Positions 53,058 through 61,608 of a DNA stretch of 64,000 bases are shown one piece after another. Below the pieces are notes generated by a model that saw only the letters and a program-made list of their open reading frames with translations, was not told the origin of the DNA and searched no databases. Position 1 is the first letter of the stretch, and every line of letters starts with the position of its first letter. Made by a program: the position numbers and the translations under genes. This DNA is from Ignavibacteriales bacterium (GTDB lineage: Bacteria > Bacteroidota > Ignavibacteria > Ignavibacteriales > Melioribacteraceae), in contig JAIOYW010000004.1 in assembly GCA_021740915.1 (NCBI GenBank), positions 1 to 64,000 on the forward strand, read 5' to 3'.

Positions 53058-56000
53058 TTATCTTAGAAGTATCATCTTTTTAACACTCGAGTATTTTTTG
53101 CCTGTCGATAACCCTTCGGCGCTGAATGAGTATATATACATACCCGATGCAGCTTCATTGGCATTCCAGATAATACTATAATAACCCTGCTCCATCACTT
53201 CATTCACAAGTGTCCCGACAATTTGACCAAGAGCATTATAAATTGTCAGGCGCACCCTTGACTGTTCGGGTAATGAGAATTTAACCGTTGTAGCGGGATT
53301 AAAAGGATTGGGATAATTCTGTGCAAGGCTGAATTCCTTAGGAGTAAAATCAACATCTACTTCAATGATATTCAGGTACTCATAAGTCCCGTCATAATTG
53401 ATCTGTCTGAGACGGTAGGAAACAATACCCTTATAAGAAAAGTCGGAGAAATTATCACGGTATGAGTATTCGCTCTGCCGGGTGGTTGAACCCATTCCTT
53501 CGATAAATATGAGTTTTTCCCAATTACCGTTTGTCTTCCTTTCGAGATCGAAGCCTTTGTTGTTGGTCTCCGTTGCAGTTGACCATGCAATGTTAATATT
53601 AAAGCCCTCAACGGAACCGTTAAATGACACAAGTTCAACCGGGATTGGTATTTCGACGATTGCCTGATTACTGTATGCTGAGACAGTATCAGCATTGTAA
53701 GCCTGCAGACGATAAGTGTAAAAAGACGACGGAGCAACTGTAGTGTCGGTATAATGTATTGTATTTGCAGCAACCGAATCAATAATGATATAAGGAGCAA
53801 CAAACAAAGAATCTCCGTCCTTTCTTTCAATAATAAAACCGGATTCATTTGAAGAATTGTCAATCCATTGTAATTCTACATCACCGGGTTGAGTAGCAAC
53901 TGCAAAAAGATCTGATGGGGCAGCGATAGGTTCATAGCTTATGTTTAATATTCCGGAAACATTGCTGTTGCCATTCCAGAATCCACCGCCATCGGTGCTG
54001 TATCCACCATAAACATATTCACTGTTATTCAATCTGAATCTGCTGGCATAAAACCATGTGCCGTTCGGAATATCTGAACCAAGTGAAGCAGTATATTCAT
54101 CCTGATCTGAAAAGTCAGCATCATAAGCCGCAATAATCCAGTTATTCCATCCCGAGGGGTTTGTGTTCGAACTATTGTAACCAACCCAGACTTCAATCCC
54201 GGCACCCTGTCCCTGCCCGGTTGTTATTCCATTGGCAAAAACGCGGGCTTTTACATCAATAGAATTCCCCGTATAAATAGAAGCATTCCCGGGAGACTGC
54301 AAATTGGCGAAGCCTATTGTCTCAAGAGTTGTGAAATTACGAGGATCAGTCCATTCAGACTCACCCCCTGTGTTGATTACTTTTACTCTCCAGTAGTAAG
54401 TTTGATTTCCTGATAAACCGGCGACCGTATAAAGAGTGTCCTGAACCAGAACATCAGTAAATATATTTTGGAATTGATTATCGGTTGCTACCATAAGGCG
54501 ATAATCAATTGCGCGAAGAGCTTCTCCCCAAACAAGTTCGGGATTAACAGATACCCCCGTTGCGCCATCTGACGGAGATATAAGATAAGTTGATCCCGGA
54601 GGTAAACTGTTTACGGAGCCGTTATCATAATTAACTGAAAGCGGTTGTCCCAGGATATCAGCTATTTCTGATTGGTCCGGATCAAATGTCAGTGCTGAAT
54701 AACCTGATACATACTGGAATTTGAGTTCTGTGAGAACCCCCATTCCTAAACTGGCTCCATTAATATCGTCCCAGGCTATAACAAGTTTTCCATTTACGGC
54801 ATTTGCAAGAGCGCCATCAAAAGCCGGATCCCAGTTTAGCGCCCTTCCCCATTTAAGAACTGTGGGGTCAAAATTAATTGTAAGTGTTATTGCGCCTACA
54901 TTAAACATATTCGAAACATTCAGAGGGAAAACAATACTATCGCCAAATTCCGCCGTTTTATCTTCAAGACTAAATAAAGGTGGTAAAACTTCGCCAATTG
55001 TGAATGCTGCATCGCTCTGATCTGATATTGACGGATTAGTGCTTGAACTGACCTTTATAAATGCATCCGGGGTCTGAGTATCAGGAACCAGCCATGAATA
55101 TGAATAGAGCATCGTGGATGATTGAATTCCGTTTCCGCCTTTAGTTTTCTTCGATTTAGAGACCCCGGAATTCACATTTCTTGAATTAGATTTTGCAGGA
55201 TCATAATCCCCGACAACTTCAATCCATGTGCCGCCGCCATCGGTCGAATAGTCAATATCGAACACAGAAATGCCTTCTGCACTCCATTCAACTGACTGCA
55301 TTGTATTTGCATTCCAGATTTCACCGCCATTAGGTGCAGTGATAGCTACCGATGCTCCGGGTGTGATCTGGAACGGGGCATCACTCACATCAGAAATCGT
55401 TGGCGATTCCTCCGCTGTAAGTTTAATGAGCGCTTCCGATGTCTGAATTGAAGGCACTGTCCATAAGTAAGTTCCGCTTAAAGGAGAGACTCCCATTGCA
55501 ATAGAGTTCCATGAATCGCCGGCATCGGATGAATACTCAATTTTAATTGATTGAATCCCGTTACTCAGCCATTTGATCTCTTCACTAGTGTTTCCGCCGA
55601 AAATTTCTCCGCCGTTCGGTCTAAGAACAACAAGATATTCTTCAAGTTCTGTGGAAACTGAACCATTTACATACATCGGCTCGAGTACGCTTACATTAAC
55701 ATCTACGATTTCTGACATATCCTCATTGAAATCCAGAACCGTTGTTCCGCCAGCATAGTCGAAATGAAGATCGACGAGAAGTCCTGCTAAGAGGGAAGCG
55801 CCATTGACATCGTCCCAGGCTAAAGTTACTTTACCATCCCCGCCGTTGGCAAGAGCACCATCAAAAAGCGGGTTCCAGTTTTCTGCTGATACCCAATCCA
55901 AAACGTCTTCATTATAATTAATAACGATTGTGAATGCACCAATATTGTTGAAATTATCAACTGTTATAGGAACAGTAACGTTTTCGCCGGGATTCGCAAT

Positions 56001-59000
56001 GACTTCAGCAGCTGTTACAGTTAATTCCAAAGTCGCAACAATGGAAAATACAGCATCACTGGTGTCATTTATCTGCGGATCATCTGCAGAAACAATCCTG
56101 ACCAGCGCCTGATCTGTATTCATAGCCGTGACCGTCCAGTTATAAGATTGATCTATTGCTGGCACTCCCTGTGCTATATTCACCCATTCGCTGCCGTTAT
56201 TTGTGCTTAACTGAATATCGACAGAATCAACTCCAATGCTGCTCCATGTAATCTGTTCCATCGTATTTCCAACAAATAATTCCCCGCCGTTCGGACGTGT
56301 GACCATAATTTCCGGCTGGATAGTAATTGTGAAAACAGATTCACTAACCGAAGTGATTGAGGGATTTTGGGAATCGGTAAGCCTGATCAGGTTTTCGCTG
56401 CCGGAGATCAATGGCACAGTCCACTCATATGAGTTATTTGAGGCAGTTACTGAATTGGCAATTGGTGACCATGAATCTCCATTATCAGTACTCAGTTCAA
56501 TGTTGAGGGTTGTAACCTGTCCGGATATCCATTGAATATTCACGAGAGAACCTGCAAAAAGTGTTTCCCCGCCATCAGGATAAATTATATTTACATACTG
56601 ACTGACTGATGAACTGACTTCCCCATCAATCAGATTAAGCTCATAAACTTCTCCGAGCTCATTTGCAATTTCAGTAGCAGTCTCATTCAGATCAACTGCA
56701 GCGGTCCCGCCATAATAATCGAACACTCCGTCAAACATGAGAGAATTCTCAAGCGATACTGATTCAACGGCATCCCATGCAAGTGTAAGAACACCATTGA
56801 CATCGTTAATGAGTGCACCGTCCAGGAGTGGATTGATGTTCTGAGCTTCAACAAACAGTAGTTTTGAGGTATCGTAATTAATTACCAGAGTTACCGCACC
56901 TACCTCATTAAAATTCTCTACAGAAATAGGAACTATTACCTGAGTTCCGGGAACTCCGCTGACATTACCAGCAATCACAGTATGAATGAGTTGTTCATTA
57001 ATTACAAAAGTTTCGCTCACATGATAATTTAAAGCACTATTCCCTGTCTCTGAGACACGCACCTTGCCCTGAACAGTAGGAGTATTGGGCACAGTCCAGT
57101 TGTAGGATGCAGGAGAAGCCGGAACAGAAGCAGCGACTGAAATCCAGCTGTTACCGAGATCTGTCGAATAATCAATATTAATATTCGCAACCCCGAGCTG
57201 TTTCCATTTAATCTGGAAAATGTCATCAGGATATAAAGTATCTGCCGATGTCGGAGCCAGAACAAGAACATATGGTAATGTTATTGTAAAATCTGATTCA
57301 CTTTCATCGGTTGTTGAGGGATTATCGACATCAGTCAGCCGGACTCTTGCTGCACTTGTTACAATCTGTGGTAATGACCATGAATATGATCCGCCCGCAG
57401 CCGGAGTACTTTCGATGACTGTCTGCCAGCTTTGCCCGGAATTTGTCGAGTACTCAATCTTGATATTTGTTACTCCGCCGCTTTGCCATAAAATGTCCTG
57501 CATCGAACCGGATAACCATTCCTCACCACCATTTGGAGTCGTAAGAGATATGGCACCTGATGCTGTAATCGTAAATGAATTATCCGAGATATCAAAGTAA
57601 TTGCCGTTATCGGAATTCCTTACTCTTATTCTGGCATTTTGCGTTAGAACCTGCGGTACAAGCCATTCTCTCGAATTGGCTTTATCAGTTGGGAAAATGA
57701 TATTGATCCAGTCGGCGCCCCCGTTTGTCGAATAATCAAATTCTACAGGGAATACACCAAAATTTTCCCAGCTTAAGGTATAGACAGAACCCGACTGTAA
57801 AACTTCCCCGCCATTGGGAGCAAGCAAAAGTAACGGGTAAGGATTTATCGTCGAATTTTCAAAAGTGACAAGCAGAGGGTTGCCAAGTATATCAGTGATT
57901 TCCGAATTTTGCGTATTAAAAGTTATCAACCGGGAACCGTCAGCAGGTGTTCCGGTAAATATGAATTTCAGTTCAACAAAAGTGCCGGGAGGCATTGTGG
58001 CACCTGCAAGGTCGTCCCAGGCTATTGTAACTGTACCACCCTGACCATTTATCAACACTCCGCTGAAATTCTCATCCAGATTTTCATACCCTGAAAATTC
58101 GAAAAGCTCAGCATCATAATTAATATTTAGAGTAAGCGCTCCGGCACCTATCAGGTTATCAGCGAGAAGCGGCACGTTTATCGTATCGCCCGGTTTAACG
58201 TCTTCAAGCGAAGAGAGAGTCAACCCAATGGGTTCAATTGTAAAAGGTCCGTACTCTTCGGAAATATCATGAGCTGGAGAATTGCTGATCCTTAACAGAG
58301 CATTATCTGTGATCATACTCTCTTCAACTACAAAATCATAACTCGAATCTGTGGAAGCCTGGACGAGATAACTCCACCCGTTTTCCTGAGTAAATAGTTC
58401 CAGATCGAAGGAGCTTATCCCGAAGGAAGTCCACTTTATTTCGTTTGTGGAACCCGGTACCAGAGTTGAGAAGTTGACGACCGGATCAAAATTAACGTAG
58501 GGTTCGGCAATGGAAAAATTAGCTGCGCTAATATCTTTTACGTCAGGGTTTGAAGAATCGGTGATCCTGACTAAAGCGGATGCCGTTGGTGTGTTCGGAA
58601 CCGTCCACTGATATGTGCCCGTTCCTGCCGGCAATGATTGGGCAACGCTGATCCAGTTCATTCCATTATCAGTCGAGTAATCCAGATCAACATTTTCCAC
58701 ACTCACGCTGTTCCAGGTGACAGGGTGAACTGACCCAACAGCCCAGACTTCTCCTCCGTTCGGTGAAATCAGACTTATTGCTGAAGCCGCTGCTATTGTA
58801 AAATCGGCGTCGCTTTCATCGTAAATCTGAGTATCTGATGAGGATGAGATTTTAATTAATGCCTGATCAGTAAGCGTATTAGGTATTGTCCATGAATAAC
58901 CGAAATTTGTGGTCTGAAATGCATCTTCTATCGTTGTCCAGTTACTTCCTGAATTTGTTGAGTATTCAATCTTAAATGATGTAAGATTATAGGCTTCCCA

Positions 59001-60764
59001 TGTAATTGTCTGAGAAGTTCCGACCTGCCATATTTCCCCGCCATCCGGTGCTGTCACCAGGAGTGGGAATGGAGTGAAAGCGGCATCAGCAAAATCAGCT
59101 GTAAGTGGATTTCCCGATATGTCTGTGATATCAGTAAGCTGCTGATCAAAAGCTAATGCGGCTTCTCCAGTAGCTGGAGTACCGAGATATTTGAAATTAA
59201 AATCGGCAATTTTGCCGGCTGCAATCGAAGTGCCGCTGAGCGCATCCCAGGATACAGTAAGTACTCCGTTTACTGCGTTTATTGTTGCACCGGGCAAAGA
59301 CTGGTTCAGGTTTGTATAAGAAATATAATTATAAACCTGAGGATCAAAATTGATTTTTATCGTGATTGCACCAACACCGAGCAAATTTTCCACATTGAGT
59401 GAGGAAGTAATATCGGCATCGGGTAGAATACTGTCCCCACCGGTAAGGCTGAGATGTATATAGTCAATAACAAAAGCCTCATCGCTCGTATCGGATAACT
59501 GCTGATCCGCTGCATCGGTAATTTTAATAAAAGCATTTTCAGATAAGGCATCCGGAACCATCCAGGTGTATGATCCGGAACCCGCATTCAGCCCTGCTGC
59601 TATCGCCGTAAAAGACTGCCCTCCGTCCGTTGAATAATCAATATCAACTGTGCTTATTCCAACGGAATTCCATGTGATTTCATAAGCAGAACCAACGACA
59701 AGAACTTCTCCGCCATTTGGGTTCAGAACCGTGACAGAGGGCGGAATGATACTGAAAACAGATTCACTCACATCGCCGGTATTTGCATTCGACTGATCGC
59801 TTACCCTGACGAGAGCCTGATCAGTCGCAGGTGAAGTAACTGTCCACTGATATGTGCCTGATGAAGCGCTTACGTCCTGCGCAATTGTTGACCAGTTCTG
59901 TCCATTATTAGTAGAATACTCGATGAGGACATTATCAATAAGCGAACTCGACCAGGTGATATTCTGCTGAGACCCGATCAGCCACTCTTCGCCGCCGTTC
60001 GGTGCAGTAAGATTAATAGTAGGCGATTCAGTTATTGTAAACACAGCATCACTTAGATCAAGATACTGACTATTAGCAGAATTTATAACTCCAATCAGGT
60101 TCTGCTGAGATACAGTCTCAGGCACCAGCCATGAATAACTCCCGGAGGCTGTAGAAAGATTTTGTACCACAGGAATCCATGTCGCACCATTATCAGTACT
60201 ATGTCCGATATCAATGTTTGATATCTGATAAACCTCAAAAGTTATATCTTTTGTGGAACCTGCCTGCCATACTTCTCCCCCGTTTGGCGAAGTCAGAAGG
60301 ATTGGATAAGGATCGATAAAACCATCGGTATAATCTGTCTGCAGCGGATCGCCAAGTTCATCACTTACAATGCTCGAAGCATCAAAGGCAAGTTCAGTCC
60401 TTCCGTCGCCGGCAGTTCCGGTGTATTTTAGTTTAAGATCAAGGAGTTGTGCATCACCAAGGTTTATTGCTTCAAGACCTAACCAGTCCATAATAATCTG
60501 ACCCTGGTTGATGGTAACGACCAGATCCTGAGCGACTGCAGGATTAATATTTAATGCTCTGCCGCCTTCAACCTCTGTTGCGTCAAAATTCAGTTTCAAA
60601 GTGAAACTTGCAACCCCGTTGAAACTTCCCAAATCAATCGGGATTATTACACTGTCACCCGGTGATGCGTCTGCGGCATTTCCGGCAGTAACTGTAATCT
60701 GCGCAGTTACTGCGGAAAATCCGGTTAACAGTAAAATCATTAAAACTTTTATTAAACTTTTCAT
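53058..60764 (-). CDS. Giant T9SS surface protein with six cohesin-like and thirteen Ig-like modules
   Basis: This gene encodes 2,568 residues. I start at the ATG at 60764, which gives the signal peptide MKSLIKVLMILLLTGFSAVT; three earlier ATG codons add only 4-10 residues. Cohesin-like modules lie at about 22-150, 437-572, 847-983, 1260-1385, 1579-1705 and 1930-2052 (pattern PGDxVxxPI, GAxTLxINFD, then NGxLxxAWDD). Between them are Ig-like modules opening with PNGGE, in groups of 3, 3, 3, 2 and 2. The C-terminal part has an Fn3-like domain, a beta-rich domain, two more Fn3-like modules (about 2280-2470) and a T9SS sorting domain with NYPNPFNP (about 2480-2568). It has the layout of a scaffoldin, though no cellulose-binding module is visible. 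Confidence 0.9.
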   Translation of the reverse strand: MKSLIKVLMILLLTGFSAVTAQITVTAGNAADASPGDSVIIPIDLGSFNGVASFTLKLNFDATEVEGGRALNINPAVAQDLVVTINQGQIIMDWLGLEAINLGDAQLLDLKLKYTGTAGDGRTELAFDASSIVSDELGDPLQTDYTDGFIDPYPILLTSPNGGEVWQAGSTKDITFEVYQISNIDIGHSTDNGATWIPVVQNLSTASGSYSWLVPETVSQQNLIGVINSANSQYLDLSDAVFTITESPTINLTAPNGGEEWLIGSQQNITWSSSLIDNVLIEYSTNNGQNWSTIAQDVSASSGTYQWTVTSPATDQALVRVSDQSNANTGDVSESVFSIIPPSVTVLNPNGGEVLVVGSAYEITWNSVGISTVDIDYSTDGGQSFTAIAAGLNAGSGSYTWMVPDALSENAFIKITDAADQQLSDTSDEAFVIDYIHLSLTGGDSILPDADITSSLNVENLLGVGAITIKINFDPQVYNYISYTNLNQSLPGATINAVNGVLTVSWDALSGTSIAAGKIADFNFKYLGTPATGEAALAFDQQLTDITDISGNPLTADFADAAFTPFPLLVTAPDGGEIWQVGTSQTITWEAYNLTSFKIEYSTNSGSNWTTIEDAFQTTNFGYSWTIPNTLTDQALIKISSSSDTQIYDESDADFTIAAASAISLISPNGGEVWAVGSVHPVTWNSVSVENVDLDYSTDNGMNWISVAQSLPAGTGTYQWTVPNTPTASALVRITDSSNPDVKDISAANFSIAEPYVNFDPVVNFSTLVPGSTNEIKWTSFGISSFDLELFTQENGWSYLVQASTDSSYDFVVEESMITDNALLRISNSPAHDISEEYGPFTIEPIGLTLSSLEDVKPGDTINVPLLADNLIGAGALTLNINYDAELFEFSGYENLDENFSGVLINGQGGTVTIAWDDLAGATMPPGTFVELKFIFTGTPADGSRLITFNTQNSEITDILGNPLLVTFENSTINPYPLLLLAPNGGEVLQSGSVYTLSWENFGVFPVEFDYSTNGGADWINIIFPTDKANSREWLVPQVLTQNARIRVRNSDNGNYFDISDNSFTITASGAISLTTPNGGEEWLSGSMQDILWQSGGVTNIKIEYSTNSGQSWQTVIESTPAAGGSYSWSLPQIVTSAARVRLTDVDNPSTTDESESDFTITLPYVLVLAPTSADTLYPDDIFQIKWKQLGVANINIDYSTDLGNSWISVAASVPASPASYNWTVPNTPTVQGKVRVSETGNSALNYHVSETFVINEQLIHTVIAGNVSGVPGTQVIVPISVENFNEVGAVTLVINYDTSKLLFVEAQNINPLLDGALINDVNGVLTLAWDAVESVSLENSLMFDGVFDYYGGTAAVDLNETATEIANELGEVYELNLIDGEVSSSVSQYVNIIYPDGGETLFAGSLVNIQWISGQVTTLNIELSTDNGDSWSPIANSVTASNNSYEWTVPLISGSENLIRLTDSQNPSITSVSESVFTITIQPEIMVTRPNGGELFVGNTMEQITWSSIGVDSVDIQLSTNNGSEWVNIAQGVPAIDQSYNWTVTAMNTDQALVRIVSADDPQINDTSDAVFSIVATLELTVTAAEVIANPGENVTVPITVDNFNNIGAFTIVINYNEDVLDWVSAENWNPLFDGALANGGDGKVTLAWDDVNGASLLAGLLVDLHFDYAGGTTVLDFNEDMSEIVDVNVSVLEPMYVNGSVSTELEEYLVVLRPNGGEIFGGNTSEEIKWLSNGIQSIKIEYSSDAGDSWNSIAMGVSPLSGTYLWTVPSIQTSEALIKLTAEESPTISDVSDAPFQITPGASVAITAPNGGEIWNANTMQSVEWSAEGISVFDIDYSTDGGGTWIEVVGDYDPAKSNSRNVNSGVSKSKKTKGGNGIQSSTMLYSYSWLVPDTQTPDAFIKVSSSTNPSISDQSDAAFTIGEVLPPLFSLEDKTAEFGDSIVFPLNVSNMFNVGAITLTINFDPTVLKWGRALNWDPAFDGALANAVNGKLVIAWDDINGASLGMGVLTELKFQYVSGYSALTFDPDQSEIADILGQPLSVNYDNGSVNSLPPGSTYLISPSDGATGVSVNPELVWGEALRAIDYRLMVATDNQFQNIFTDVLVQDTLYTVAGLSGNQTYYWRVKVINTGGESEWTDPRNFTTLETIGFANLQSPGNASIYTGNSIDVKARVFANGITTGQGQGAGIEVWVGYNSSNTNPSGWNNWIIAAYDADFSDQDEYTASLGSDIPNGTWFYASRFRLNNSEYVYGGYSTDGGGFWNGNSNVSGILNISYEPIAAPSDLFAVATQPGDVELQWIDNSSNESGFIIERKDGDSLFVAPYIIIDSVAANTIHYTDTTVAPSSFYTYRLQAYNADTVSAYSNQAIVEIPIPVELVSFNGSVEGFNINIAWSTATETNNKGFDLERKTNGNWEKLIFIEGMGSTTRQSEYSYRDNFSDFSYKGIVSYRLRQINYDGTYEYLNIIEVDVDFTPKEFSLAQNYPNPFNPATTVKFSLPEQSRVRLTIYNALGQIVGTLVNEVMEQGYYSIIWNANEAASGMYIYSFSAEGLSTGKKYSSVKKMILLR

Positions 60765-60798
60765 ACTCATATCCATATTATTTGCAGTAAACACAATG

Positions 60799-61557
60799 CT
60801 ATTTCAGTAATAATACTTTATGGATCGATAATGATCCGCTCTCCTGTTCAAAGGGTATTGCACGGACCATGATAAAGTATTGACCGCTCGGATAAGCCGA
60901 GAAATCAAGATTTTTGCTAAATCTCCCTTTTATTGCTTCAAATCTGCCGGGCGAATTATTCATTAACTGTCCGGTCAGATCAAATATTTTAACTTCCATT
61001 TTCGTTTCAGAATCCGATTCAATAGAAAGTGCGCTTGAGGAGTTGAAGGGATTCGGGTAAACGGAAGATCGGAAAACCCGAGAATTGTCCTGTGAATTTT
61101 CCACGGAACTGATAGCGGGACTGATTAGTCCGTCTAAGTAAGTTATACTTTTAGGGTTACCCACTGTGTCGGTGATTTCCGAAAAATCCTGATCAAAAGA
61201 GATCAGTGAACTGATTCCTGTAAATTCAAAGGTGAAACTAATTATTTCTTCATCTGATATTGTCACTCCGGCAATATTCTCCCACGACAAATAAATACTG
61301 CCCGAAATACTATTGATAAGCGTCGATGAAAAATCCGCATTTAGAATCTGTGAGGATATAAAACGCAGCGAAAGAGTATCAAAATCAATTTTTAGAGTAA
61401 TCGCTCCGGCAGCATTCAAAGATGAGTAAAGTACTACTGTCAGGTTTTCACCCTGTGCCGCTTCGGCGTCATTTATCCGCATAAATTCCTGCCCGTAGGA
61501 GCCGGGAAAATTTGCAAATGCAAGCGCCAACATCAGTATGAGAATTTCATTTTTCAA
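60799..61557 (-). CDS. Small T9SS protein with a single cohesin-like module
   Basis: This gene encodes 252 residues with a signal peptide (about 1-22). Residues about 26-148 form one cohesin-like module: AAQGENLTVVLYSSL, GAITLKIDFDTLSL, then GSIYLSWENIAG. A T9SS type A sorting domain with YPNPFNSSSALS occupies about 165-252. It lies 34 bp upstream of the giant gene and 51 bp downstream of the truncated neighbour, all on one strand, so the three probably form an operon. Confidence 0.88.
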   Translation of the reverse strand: MKNEILILMLALAFANFPGSYGQEFMRINDAEAAQGENLTVVLYSSLNAAGAITLKIDFDTLSLRFISSQILNADFSSTLINSISGSIYLSWENIAGVTISDEEIISFTFEFTGISSLISFDQDFSEITDTVGNPKSITYLDGLISPAISSVENSQDNSRVFRSSVYPNPFNSSSALSIESDSETKMEVKIFDLTGQLMNNSPGRFEAIKGRFSKNLDFSAYPSGQYFIMVRAIPFEQESGSLSIHKVLLLK

Positions 61558-61570
61558 TATTCTTTTAGTT

Positions 61571-61595
61571 ATGCGGGAGGTTATACCTCCCGCAT
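61571..61595 (-). terminator. GC-rich hairpin between cohesin genes
   Basis: atgcgggaggt and acctcccgcat form an 11-bp stem with a 3-nt loop. There is no T-run, so it may attenuate transcription or set mRNA ends within the operon. Confidence 0.55.
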
Positions 61596-61608
61596 ATATT
61601 AATTGAAA

